This document shows positions 43,240 through 54,100 of a stretch of 64,000 bases of DNA, in pieces. The position numbers and the translations under genes are program-made. Within the stretch, counting starts at the first letter, position 1, and each line of letters begins with the position of its first letter. Below the pieces are notes generated by a model that ran no database searches, had not been told where the DNA came from, and saw only the letters and a list, made by a program, of their open reading frames with translations. Where the stretch lies: positions 1,509,501 through 1,573,500 of the forward strand of contig WPIO01000045.1 of NCBI GenBank assembly GCA_009760855.2, read 5' to 3'. The stretch comes from Cristatella mucedo (lineage: Eukaryota > Bryozoa > Phylactolaemata > Cristatellidae).

Positions 43240-43350
43240 AAACAAGATAATAATAATACATTAAATAATACTAAAATAATACTTGATAATACTAAATAAT
43301 ACTTGATAAACGCCCTCAGAGAACTCAATGTTCTTCTAGGCGCTTTATAT
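43240..43350 (-). mobile_element. LINE-A 3' tail fragment
   Basis: Reverse tail of imperfect AATAAT/ACTAAATAAT units, then ACTTGATAAACGCCCTCAG with AGAACTCAATGTTCTTCTAG and GCGCTTTATAT, the complement of the hairpin. Confidence 0.7.
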
Positions 43351-43688
43351 TAATGTGTGGCTTGCGACTCTACGGCTATTATGCAATGGAAGGGCACGAC
43401 CGCAGTCACTCACTGTCTTGGAGCTCAGCCCGTCGGTGAGTCGGAGCTCAAAGCATTAGCTGCTGTCACCCTGCAAACAAGTCCGTCGGAAGTCCTCAGC
43501 TGTATCAGCCTTAATATAAAGGTTAGTCTTTGTGCTTTTCCTGTCTAGGTGTTGCTGTTACCGCTTCGCGAAGGTTACTGAGTGCTTTGTCGTAACTGTT
43601 GGCGTATTGCGGGTTTCAGGTGTCCGTATATTGCATGCGTTGTCGCTATCCGAACTAGTGTGGGTCGCGCGGTTGTAACGCTGCGTTG
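43351..43688. other. no gene seen
   Basis: No supported feature. Confidence 0.35.
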
Positions 43689-43836
43689 TAGATATAATGT
43701 AATTCATTTGTAAAGCGCCCCAAGATAACTTAATCTTTATTCAGGTGCTTCACATTTGCCTCGGGCGCTCGAGCCCACGACCTCAGCCAGGCCTTGGTCG
43801 GGGCGAGCAACTTAACCGCTGGACCAAACCAGCTCG
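43689..43836 (-). mobile_element. SINE-1 copy, reverse
   Basis: Complement order: TGTAATTCATTTGTAAAGCG (3' end), AACTTAATCTTTATTCAGGT, then GGGCGCTCGAGCCCACGACC (B box), and TTAACCGCTGGACCAAACC (A box). Close to full length. Confidence 0.85.
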
Positions 43837-44037
43837 GCGTCCTACTCGGAGCCCTTACCTGGATTCGACTGCTGCATGTAATAAAACACCGAGAAAAATA
43901 ATTCCAAGCCCTAACCAGACACCAGTCACCCTATCCAGCTTCACAGGTCACGTGAGCAAATGACCTATTAGCTTGCATACAAATATTTACTCACACCGTG
44001 CTTCTGCACTCAATCCTACGGTAAACGACATTCGGTC

Positions 44038-44260
44038 ATTTATAATAATAATAATTATAACTTCTATAGCACATTGCGATAACAAGATCTCCTTATAGGC
44101 ACTTCACATATGCTGGAAAGGAAGCAAGTCATAAGGCATAGAACTTGATCTTTATTCAGGCACGTCACATATGCCTATGGGCTCCAGCCCGTGACCTTGG
44201 CTTGGCCTTGGTCTGGGTGAGCATCTTAACCACTGGGCCAAACCAGCGTTCCCTTAAATG
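44038..44260 (-). mobile_element. LINE-A tail joined to SINE-1, reverse
   Basis: 44038-44135 is a reverse (ATT)n tail plus degraded hairpin and GCTGGAAAGGAAGC. 44140-44260 is a reverse SINE-1 body with ATCTTTATTCAGGCACGTCA, GGGCTCCAGCCCGTGACCTT (B box) and CTTAACCACTGGGCCAAACC (A box). The two are directly abutted. Confidence 0.75.
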
Positions 44261-45000
44261 TTTTTTTTAATGTTAGTCTCGTTTGCTTTGACGAATTGCA
44301 ACCGACGGTAGCTATCATTGCTGGGCATTTACAGTGTCGATCGGCTATTGGAATTAAGCCAGCCAGCCGGCTGTCGTCGGAGTATAGAGTATCGGCGGGC
44401 ATCCCTGGGCGTTGGCATCCAAGTTCCTGGTGTATGGACTGTTAAGCTATATGGTAAAGATAGACCCACCAATGCATAATTAGGCTGTATGCATATGCAT
44501 TCAGAATTGTGCCTTGGTATCAGAATCACATCTGGATTCTATAAGCTGCTTGGCTTGGATAGCATTTTGAATGCTAGTATTTGGGACTTAACTGTCTGAA
44601 GCTGTGCCTACACGGTCGGTCGTGCCTTAGTCCTGCTTCGATGCATGATTTGTCTCCCTCTCTGCAGGAAGCTTAAACCGCCGTTTCGCCTTTAGTCTTG
44701 TTTCCTACTAGCTGCCTACTAGTTTTGTTCCCCCAGAATCATCACGGGAAAGGTTCTTTCGTTCAATTGTAAGGTTTGAATTGTCCATGTGCAATACACC
44801 TTCCGGTCAATTAGAGTCTGCTTATCGGTCAGTTCGTACGTTTCTGTGATTGCCTTTATATGCATCGTGATCCGATTTTCGTTATAAATAACTCATTGGT
44901 GTTTTTGCTGGTCATGTCGTAGCCATACCTTTCCATGCAGTGAAAAAAGGTGGTTCCTTGATGGCATATGATTGGTTGGCTGATTGATTGTTTATTCTTG
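44261..45000. other. no gene seen
   Basis: No supported frame or repeat. Confidence 0.35.
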
Positions 45001-45345
45001 GCTTCATCCAGTCTTCTCTTGGTTTTGGCCATGAAGTGGAATGATGCTCAATCCATCCGTCACCTGGCTGAATTGCTGCACCAGTTGCAGCCTTGCCGAG
45101 CCCCCAGGTCCTCCCGACCTGAGCTGCCATTTCCATGCTACTCGCTAAATAGACTGCCCTCCTGACTGACTCGGCCATGCCTCTCATTCACTCCTGATTG
45201 CGTTAAATGGAGTATTGGCTACCGTTAGATGAAGTCTGTTAAAATTCGCTTAGGCTTTGAGTGCACTATAGACAGCTCTCCTGCTTAACACCCACTTAAT
45301 CTTTGTGCTTAAGTGGAGTTACAGATGGAGATACATTGCATTAGA
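45001..45345 (+). mobile_element. LINE-B 3' fragment
   Basis: Matches the LINE-B C-terminus from HLAELLHQLQPCRAPRS at about 45060 with a deletion to the final codons (GAGTGCACTATAGACAGCTC), then AGTTACAGATGGAGATACAT and a short TGCATTA end. Confidence 0.75.
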
Positions 45346-46335
45346 CTACATCGACCTTGTACCACCTCCCCAGCCTTGGTGATATTCCCACCAAAGACCA
45401 AAGTAATACCGGAGAAGGATCAAATGAAGACCAACCGTGTAAATGCAGCTGTAGGATTCTATTCATCTGTATCAGTTTGTTCCTCATCAGTCCTAACATG
45501 CGACTGTATGCACAAGTTTCATCAAAGTTTAACCAAGAATCTTTCTGATAACCTGGATGCCAACGTAGCCAAAATAGATGGCTCTCATTCTGTTTTCGGG
45601 GACATTAAAACAAGTTTCACCGAATCCCTTGGTTAATCCTCAGTATCAGTATCAGTCTGAGTTAGGCGATGCTCATGTCCCAGTGATCCAGCCACTTGTC
45701 ACATTGACAGCAGTGACCGGTCATCGGAGCTGTGGATAGAACCTAGTGGGTCTGCCTAGGCCATATCTTGGGGCATCTGCCTGCCATTCGGACCATATAG
45801 CAACTTGCTGTTTGACTTCTAGGGTGTCTTCACCAGCTGTGGCATGCATGTTATGTTTGTAGACTGCTTCCTTCCGCTCACTCTCAATACGTTAGGCCTT
45901 TGTTTTATCGTCGAACCATAGGCGATCTTTGCAGATGCTCCTGCTCTGTTTGCTCGAATTCACACACGAACTTAATCTTAGGTGTCTTAGAGGTCTGCAT
46001 CGGAGCCAGGACATTCTTTCGACCATGCCTGTGCTCGTCTGTTGAACCATGTTGTGACCCACGTACTTTTTTTTATGTTGCATAGGTCCTGCCTGTCGCA
46101 ATGCCGATGTTTGCATCGCCCACGACCCTTTGAGCAGAAACATCGTACGTGATTACAGGACATTGATGAGATGTTGTTCTATGTTAGCTGTTGAATAATG
46201 TCTGCTCAGAATGTGCACGGCTCGGCTTAAGGTCTGTTAATTGCAGACTTCTGTCGTGCTGGTCATAGGAAGTTAATGTTTTAATACTTGATAGATTTCA
46301 AAATAATGACCAAAAAACTTCACATGCATTTTATG
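45346..46335. other. no gene seen
   Basis: A 107-codon frame at 45313-45636 overlaps the LINE-B end and shows no domain. CAGTATCAGTATCAGT at about 45641 is a minimal tandem. Confidence 0.35.
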
Positions 46336-46412
46336 GTCGTCCTGGTTTGGCCCAGGGGTTAAGTGCTTGCTTTGATGACCAAAGTCAAGGTGAAAGCATT
46401 TGATGGCAAGAT
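46336..46412 (+). mobile_element. SINE-1 5' half
   Basis: TGGTTTGGCCCAGGGGTTAAG (A-box region), GTGCTTGCTTTGATGACCAA and AGGTGAAAGCATTTGATGGC match the first half of the copy at 60715. It is cut before the B box by the (AAT)n tail of the adjacent LINE-A. Confidence 0.7.
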
Positions 46413-47060
46413 AATAATAATAATAATAATACACTTGATAAAGCGCCCTCAGAGAACTCAATCTCTCTCTAGGCGCTTTACATTTGCTGTAAAGTGAAAT
46501 GCAATTGAATGGTAAGTAAAATCATGCTTGAAAAGCAAACGAAATGAATAACATGGTTAGGGGTGACATGCACAGGGTCAGCGTGCAAATGTGGTTAGTG
46601 GCAGCATGCACTGTGTCAGCACGTATAAGCACATCAAGGACGAATCACAGGGACCCACTAAATGCTGTCCTAAATAGGTGTGCTTTTAGGTTCCTTTTAA
46701 ATGTGGTCAGGTCAGGGGATGTTCTGACGCAGGTCGGGAGGTAGTTCCAGGCTTTGGGAGCATATGCTCTCCAACTGCCGACTATGGCACATCTTTTTCA
46801 GCGGTCCTGAACTGCTACTTCAATGCTACTCACTATCTCAACTGCTCTCCTAACTCTGCTATGCTTCCCACTTTCTCTTTGTTGTGTGAGACGAAGTCTG
46901 TTGGCCACCGAATGCGTACCGAAAGCCGCTTAGGCTGTGAGTGCGCTATTCAAAACTCTCCTGCGTAACACCCACGTGGTCTTTATGACTTTGTTGAGTT
47001 ACTGAAGGAGATACATTACATTACATATGAACTAAATGCACGGTCTCCAAAGGATTTAAG
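46411..47060 (-). mobile_element. LINE-A copy with nested LINE-B
   Basis: Reverse tail of AATAATAATAATAATAAT, intact hairpin, 3' UTR and the end of the RT frame. It is interrupted at 46767-47023 and resumes at ACTAAATGCACGGTCTCC, ending near 47060 against a SINE-1. Very similar to the copies at 26250, 56395 and 62600. Confidence 0.9.
46767..47023 (+). mobile_element. LINE-B 3' end nested in LINE-A
   Basis: 257 bases from CTCTCCAACTGCCGACTATG to GGAGATACATTACATTA, nearly identical to 5248-5510. Perfect CATATG lies on both sides (46761-46766 and 47024-47029), a 6-bp target-site duplication. Confidence 0.9.
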
Positions 47061-47150
47061 ATGTCGTGGGCTCGAGCCCTGAGGCATAGGTGGAGCACCT
47101 GGATAGAGGTTAAGTTCTCTTAGGGTGCTATGCAAATGAATTGTACATAT
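47058..47150 (+). mobile_element. SINE-1 3' half
   Basis: TCGTGGGCTCGAGCCCTGAG (B box), AGGTGGAGCACCTGGATAGA, GGTTAAGTTCTCTTAGGGTG and GCAAATGAATTGTA end. Confidence 0.85.
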
Positions 47151-47424
47151 ATATGTACATATGTTGCACCAAACTAATCTCGATATGCCAGTCGGTTTAC
47201 TATCGGTTAAAATCGTTAAATCTCGGTAAATATCGGTAAATATTGGTTTCAAGAATAGCTTTATTTTGTAGCCGGTATTCGAGGCTCACTGAGGCTGCAG
47301 ATGAGCAGTAAGAGGTAGCTGCACGCAAGTGTGGAGCTAGCAGACCAGCGATACATACAATTCACTGCTTGCACTCAGAGTGCCATTTGAACATGCTATG
47401 GCTATGCTCATAATGACCCGCATT

Positions 47425-47622
47425 AATTAAATAAATAAATAAATACTAGCTGATTTAACAGCCTCTTTTTGTATAGCGACAGAAGAACCTTTACGGCTAT
47501 CACCACCGCTTGCAGTGGCCATACAGGATCGCCCACCGCAGGATTCGAACCCACGACCTCGTGGCCAAGGTCGTGAAAAGCAACCGCCTTACCCAGTGAG
47601 CCATTACGGCTCACCCATTGTA
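47425..47622 (-). mobile_element. SINE-2 copy, reverse, near full length
   Basis: Begins with the complement tail TTAAATAAATAAATAAATAC and GCTGATTTAACAGCCTC. It continues with AACCTTTACGGCTATCACCA, GATCGCCCACCGCAGGATTC, GAACCCACGACCTCG (B box) and CTTACCCAGTGAGCCATTAC (A box). Confidence 0.88.
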
Positions 47623-48071
47623 ACCGTTGCGTTTTTGGCAACTCAATGCTCACCCGCTATGTTGCTGTAAATGTTTAACCACTATTTGATCCAATCCGTT
47701 GCTGTAAATATTAAACCACTATCTGATTTTGTTGGTGTTTACATTCGCTACAACTCCCCGATAAGCTTCCCCTTTCGTTTGTGTGCTACTGAGAGGCCCT
47801 TTGTACAGCTGCTGCTAAAGGGCTGTGCTATTTTTGGAGATGCAAGCAAAAATACGTGTAAGCAGCCATCTTTGAGTGGCCCGTCGTCGTCGTGTCTGCT
47901 GCCTCACTGGCTTTTTATTGTTTGTATGGAATTAGTTCAGTTCTTTGTTGCTTACTTCTTCTGTTGCCTTGCTATGCAGGTCGGCCGCTGTTGCACGGCT
48001 ACTTTTCCTTGAGCCATTGTGCACGTGACACGCCTCAAATTTCATTTCAGATTCATCAAGGCAGTGAAGGA
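47623..48071. other. region upstream of the SHPRH-like start codon
   Basis: Contains frames of uncertain meaning (47671-48012). An acceptor-like TTTCATTTCAG ends at 48050, 21 bases before the ATG. No TATA box is clear. Confidence 0.4.
48048..48050 (+). promoter_or_regulatory. splice-acceptor-like site in the 5' leader
   Basis: CAAATTTCATTTCAG has a pyrimidine-rich run and terminal AG 21 bases ahead of the ATG. It may end a 5' UTR intron or be a spliced-leader addition site; which one cannot be told from sequence. Confidence 0.35.
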
Positions 48072-48144
48072 ATGGGAAAAAGGAAGAGCAGTGAGCCGAC
48101 AAAGGCAGTGCCAGAGCAGTGCACTCGATCCTCCTGGAGCCAAG
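48072..48144 (+). CDS. SHPRH: SHPRH-like exon 1
   Basis: ATG at 48072 opens MGKRKSSEPTKAVPEQ, a basic N-terminus. The donor CAAG|GTGAGA ends the exon in phase 1. The ATG is chosen because its 73-base exon joins in phase with 50043. The assignment rests on phase and position rather than homology. Confidence 0.65.
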
Positions 48145-51100
48145 GTGAGAGCTTGCCTTCGGGCGCTTTTAGATCCCTGAGATTCACTCACGAAAGACAG
48201 CAAACTAGTGAAAGCAAGCAGTGCAAGCATGGCAGGCGATAGAACCAGGTTGGTTTCAGTCGCTTCAAATTAATTTAATCCTTCTCCTGCCCTTGCTAAA
48301 AGGAATGTTACAGACTGTGTAGTGTCTGTCTTTTTGATTTTCACGAGCAAACTGCTGAAGTGCCTTACTTGGTGAGTGGCCGATAGTTCTCACTGCTTTC
48401 ATCATAGTAGGTAAGGTAGTGGCTCTTCACGACCTGTTTCAGAGGCCGTGCGTTCGAATCCTTCCCTGGGCGATCATTTATTACTGCCGCAAGCTGTGGT
48501 GATAGCCTTTAAGGCTTTACTGCAGCTATTCAAAACGAGGCTGTTCATAAGTCAGCTAATATTTTTAATAGTCGATGTTGCAGGCAGGTTGTCGCCATCT
48601 GCTTGGTTGTTAAGGCCACGATGCAGGTCTTGCATTCGGGCTACGATCTCTGACATTGGGGCCAGAGGGCTGAGCTGTTCGTGCTTCAGAAAATAAGCTT
48701 GCTGGCACAAGCAGGCTGTCACTGAGAGCTAATCCGGGCAGCAAATGAAGTCTAACAGAGCGATGTCTTTACTGCACCTATCCAGGAATAGTTCTATTAT
48801 GTATGGATGGCCTGCAGTGTCGATGGGAGGTTACTGAGCTCAGAGGAGCATGCCAAGGGCACTTTGCTATTCTACTGTATACCACTTCCGGTTTCAATTT
48901 TGAGGAGTTCTGAGTGACCCTGTGTATGAGCTGGCAATGTATCTCTGTCTTTAACTCCTCAAATCCACGAAGACACTGTGGGTGCTATATGCAGGAAAGT
49001 TTTATATACCACACTCACAGGCTAAGCAGCTTTCGGTATGCATTCGGTAGCTAACTGACTTGATCTCACGAAACAAAGAGAATGCGATAAGCATAGCTGA
49101 GTCAGGAGAGCTGTTGAGGTAGTGGGTAGCATGTAACTAGCAGCTCAGGATGGCTGGTAAGGATGTGCCATAGTCGGCAGCAGGAGTACGCAGGTTATAG
49201 GTATGCGGTGTGGGGGACGGTCGACTTCAGCTTCCCCAAAAATTAAAATTATTAGCAGATTTAACAGCCTCATTTGTATAATAACAGAAGAGGCTTAACA
49301 GCTATCGATGCCACATGCTGTGGGCAATAACGGATCGCCCACTCGAACCCATGACCTAGGTCGTGAAGAGCGAGCACCTTACCTCATGGGCTATGACCCA
49401 AGAGAGAGCCTTCAGCTAGACGAGCATGACGTTACACTGGTTTTAATTGCTTTGTTTAGACAAGGTTCAGGCAAGGTTTTGAGAGTTTAGCTCTTTCATC
49501 ACTCTGTCCCACCCCCCAAATGACTTCTTAGCTGCTCTGGTTAGGGACAAGAGATAGATTGGACGTCACATCGTTGTTTGTTATCGCAGAGGCGAGGTGT
49601 AAGTAAAGTAAGGCAAAGGAGGCAAGTAAGCCGAGTGCGTATGAAAAGAGTAGGCAATGTCGCCAAGTTTAAAACGTAGTGCAAAACGTGGGGCTGCTAT
49701 GCTGGCGTTCGATATAAGTGCACACACGGAGTGTGCTCGTGCTGTCCTAGGTTATTGAAATAGCAGCGGTGCTCAAGGGAAGCATTACATCTCTTCTAAT
49801 CAAAGTGAGAAAGTCCGTCCTTCCGTGTGTCACGATGCAAGTTGGCGCAGCGGTGTCTTCTGTGACACAACTACTATGGCTCAGTGAAGTGCAAGTCCAC
49901 ATGGAGTGAACTGCTCGTTGTTTCAGAAAAAAGATTTTTTAATTTAAATATTGTTATAATTTTCACATGCCGCTCTTGAGGCAATATAGTGTTGAATCTA
50001 CTTGTTATTTTGCGCTGTTCTTTGTGGCTGTGCTACTTATAGGATGCGTGACAAGAAGCAGTGGTGCCACCAATGCCTTGTCGGTCCCTCTGTCGCTTGC
50101 CGGAAGTCTGGCAAACGGCAGCAATGACACGATCTCGCCGAGCGATGGCACTTGTATCACCACACCAGTGAAACTGTACCCAGGTGCCCGTTCAGGAAGT
50201 CGCCTTACAGCCAGGGCTGCAGTGCCAGTGCCACCGGTTGCTGCTGAGGTTCAAGTCTCGTTACCTGCGTCCTCTGCTGAAGTCCATAGTGGCTGCTTTT
50301 CACAGAGTACAATTCCCGGCAGGCCGATTGAAGAGCAGGAGGCACTGGGTATGCAGCTCAGTGAGGCTGCCCTATGTGTGCCGATCCATGTAAGTTTTTG
50401 TGAGGAGAGGACTGATTCATTCATTGGTTCCCTTCATCGTTGCAGTCTGTCTACACTTATTTTCGCTATAGATCATAGAGTGTCACTTGTGCTGTGGCTA
50501 TACAATTTCAGGTGGCTGATAGATTTGAGCGTGACAGCTTGGCCATTGGCTGCCTGGAGATTCTTCAGTCTCATCCGAGCAGATCGTTTTGTGATGCTCT
50601 CAATAGGAGCAGCCAGTGGTCGGCAGAGGTCTGGCTGTACGTTACCAACGAGGCCACAAGCATTCTGTGCGCACGGCTTAAGTCAAAAAGGTAAGAATGC
50701 CATCTTATCGACTGAGCTCTGCGAGACGTCGGGAAAAGAAATGCAATTTTGCAAATTCAGTTTGGACATTTTGACAGCCCTTTTGATAGATTTAAATGTT
50801 TAAAATAGCTGTTTTGGAACAAGGACTGCTTCCTTTTATGTTTATGGAGGGTGCATGTTTTCGAGCATGCTGCTGTCACTCTTTCTCACTCTTTAGTGAC
50901 TCCAGAAGACTATTGAAGAAGCATTTCATTATATGATCCTCAATTTATTGTAATAAAGACCTGCTTCTAGCAGAATCCAGGGCACCTGTCCTGAATTTGT
51001 CAGGCTAGCCCCATGGCCATCGGTTTGGTCCAGCAGTTAAGGTGCTCGCTACGACCACGGTCTGACTGGGGTCGTGGGCTCGAGCCCCGAGGCATATGTG

Positions 51101-54100
51101 AAGCGCCTGAATAGAGATTAAGTTCTCTTGGGGCGCTATATAATGAATTATATAATTGTATTATTTTCTCTTGGTGTGCTTCATGCATTTGGGCTGGCAG
51201 TTTTTGAGCTTCTTATGTTGATGTGCGTTTAGTCGTTGGGCACGAATATCTAGTTTAATTTTTTGATTGCTTTTTCCTTTGTCCTCTACCTACCGAACCG
51301 TCATAGTTAAGATTGTTTGTTTTTCCCGAGCGACTGTGCAGTGGTTAGCCGACTGAAGCCTGCTACATTGCACAGCGTTTTTTTCGTAGCAAAAAGCTTC
51401 ACTGGCTTGCCGAGCTCTTTCCCGAGCGACTCGACGAAGCCACTATCCACCTCCTTACTGCCATCTCTGAGTTGCCTGGCAACAAGTCACAGGTGAATTC
51501 GGTGATGCTGGTATGGCAGCCATTCCGGGAAACTGACATCGCAAGCTGCAAGTCTAAGCTAGAAGTTTCCGTATACCTGTCGAGATCAGTACTCGTGCCG
51601 ATGACTCCTGCCTCGAGCAGGCAAGGTGTCATCCGGGTCATCCGTGAAAGCATCCGGCGTGCAGTTCGTGCTGTGATCAAGCATTTCTATGGCAGCCAGT
51701 TGCTGAAAGTCCCGCCATTGAAGGAGACTGAGACTCGCCAGGTGTCTACTGCTGCTGCTCACACAGGTAACTGCCCAGGGCTCTGCTTGCGATTCTGCAG
51801 CTGCTATTGTATTCATTCAGGACTCTATTCATAGCAGAATAAAATGAAAAATTGGCATCAGCTTCGAATTCGTATTTGCTAGTTTTAGCCAACGACCGGA
51901 AGGCATTAGTGTTAGTGCGATGGCCACTTTTTGAAAAAGTGCCAAGGAAGAAATTTAGCTATGTTAGAATACTATATACATGCTGTGCTTTAGAAATTGA
52001 GCAATGTTAGAATACTGTATACATGCTGTGCTATCATTATCAATGTAAAACTGCTGCTGCCTATGCTGCGTTGCCTTTGCCTGCTGGGCCTGCCGCAGCC
52101 GTTTCTGTTGTGCACCTCACGGTGAGAGCCGTGCTTGGGTGGTGAATCGGGCTCACGACTAAGACGACCTGTGCTCCCTGCTTCTGCATGCAGACGAGCA
52201 CTACACGCAGCAAGTGGCCGATCTGTATGAGGCCGTCAAGTCCTACCACCAGGCGAGCAGCATCGGCAGCGACTGCGGCAGTCGACCGGCTGTCTGCCAG
52301 GGAGCCCTGTTGCCTACTCTGCGCAGCTACCAGTGGCGAGCTGTGTGCTGGATGCTGGAGCGAGAGGGCGCAACCGCTCCCGCCGCGTCCTCCACTGCAT
52401 CTGCGAGTATGCCAACAGCTGCACCTACCTGCAGCTCGCTGAGCGGCAGCAGTAGCTGTAGCTATGCCTGTGACACCGACGGCAGAATTGGTGGCCTTGG
52501 TGGCAATTTGGCGTCTGCCCAAGTGCTCGGTACGTGCCGTGATGAACTAAGCTCTGCATGCTCTGCTTGCATGCAGGTGACGATTGTAGTGAAGCACTGC
52601 TAGTGGTATACATACATGTTATATACATCCAGGAGCTTTGCATATGATGCTGTACTCGAACCTACGACCTTTGTCATTGCAGTAAAATACTCTACCCATG
52701 CTCCAACCAGGGCTGCTTGGCTGCTAACCTGCAAATTAAATTCAAAAAATTTGCCAATCATACTGAATGTTCTAGAGGCACTAGTTGTTCTCGGTCGGAC
52801 TGCTGGTATCGATAAGCCCAGTGGCAGAGCCATGGGGTTATGCAGGGTGGGGCAAATGTCCCTATTTGGGCTTACAATTACGACCAATTCTACACCGCTC
52901 GACAGATGCCATTGACAAAATTATGTCCTACTTTCACTCGGTGAACAAGTATCGTGTTTGAGTCAAATAAACACTGGCATTGTGCTACCATTTTCACTAC
53001 TAGTGGATCTTGCCCCTATGTAAAAATCTGGTGGGTTTGGCCCCCTAATGAAAATCTTGTGGTCTCATCCTCAATAAAAACCATGGCTTCGTCTCTGTAT
53101 AAGCCAGACTTTGCTTTGTCTGAACCAGACCGAAAAATACTGCAATTCATGCGAGTCGATTCCAGCTGCATTCCTACTGCCGGTTCGTGAACTTCTCAGT
53201 CCGTCATCTGTCCTTTCTGCTTCTTTTATTTGTACTACTTTCTTCCCTGACTGCTCCCACTGTTTTGCCCTTTTTCTTACCATGACTGTGTTGAATGACA
53301 CAAAGGCTGTTGGCCAACGATCGTGCGATGTTTTTGTATTTCTGATAGGCGATGTAGGCAAATCTTTCCAAGCATGCCCTCATAGTTTTGCAAAGTTTAA
53401 AAAGATGCAGCTATCCATGTGTAATTGTGTCATATGCGTCATTTTTGTAGACTGTAAAAGCGTACTGCTTTCTTTGCTGGACAAATTGAACCTCCATTAT
53501 CAGCCTCTTTTGGATTGCATGGCACTTTTTTAGACCATCGTGGCATGCGTTTTTTTGTTACATTAGAAGTTATGAGCTTCCATTTTTGGTGGATGTCTGT
53601 ATTTCCTTCTGTAGCTCTTGCACGACACCAGGACTAAGTGAGTGTTATGCAGGAAAGTTTGTTACATCTTACTCAAAACATGAGGTGATTTTGGTTTGCT
53701 TATGATTGCTTGCAGACTCTTACGGATAGCAGACTCTTTACTCTAAGCAGATCTTACGCGACAAAGAGAAAGTGAGAAGCACAGCTGTGCCAGGAGGGCA
53801 GTCATGGAAGTGAGTAGCATGGAAGTAGCTGCAAAAGACGGCTGGAAAGGCTTTGGTACTGTCGGCATCAAGAGAGATGATGTTGAGTAAGAATTGTGGA
53901 TGTGAGTTCCATAGTCTATGACCTGAGGAGCAAAAGCTTCTGTCGCCTGCAGCCTTAAGCATGGGAATAGAATGGCTAGTTTATTTTTCACTGAGGACAT
54001 GTGGCCGAAACTGGTGAACCAGGTCAGCTGGTTACCTAGGAGCATAGCCATAACAAGTCTTTTAGGTCAAGGTAAGATTTTTTGCCCCAAATCCTTGTTT

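Noticed and set aside
47425-47622. tRNA gene suggested by CGAACCCACGACCT
   Set aside because: Part of the repeated SINE-2 body with an (AAAT)n tail.
49967-50803. 278-codon membrane protein starting at 49967
   Set aside because: The hydrophobic start is the pyrimidine-rich end of intron 1 and the second half crosses intron 2; splice phases place the real coding at 50043-50389 and, in another frame, 50512-50690.
51010-51095. tRNA gene suggested by A-box and B-box motifs
   Set aside because: No cloverleaf with acceptor stem can be formed and the unit recurs with a LINE-like tail, so it is a SINE head.
52061-52522. 153-codon reverse frame opposite SHPRH exon 5
   Set aside because: Antisense of a GC-rich coding exon; low-complexity composition and no motif.
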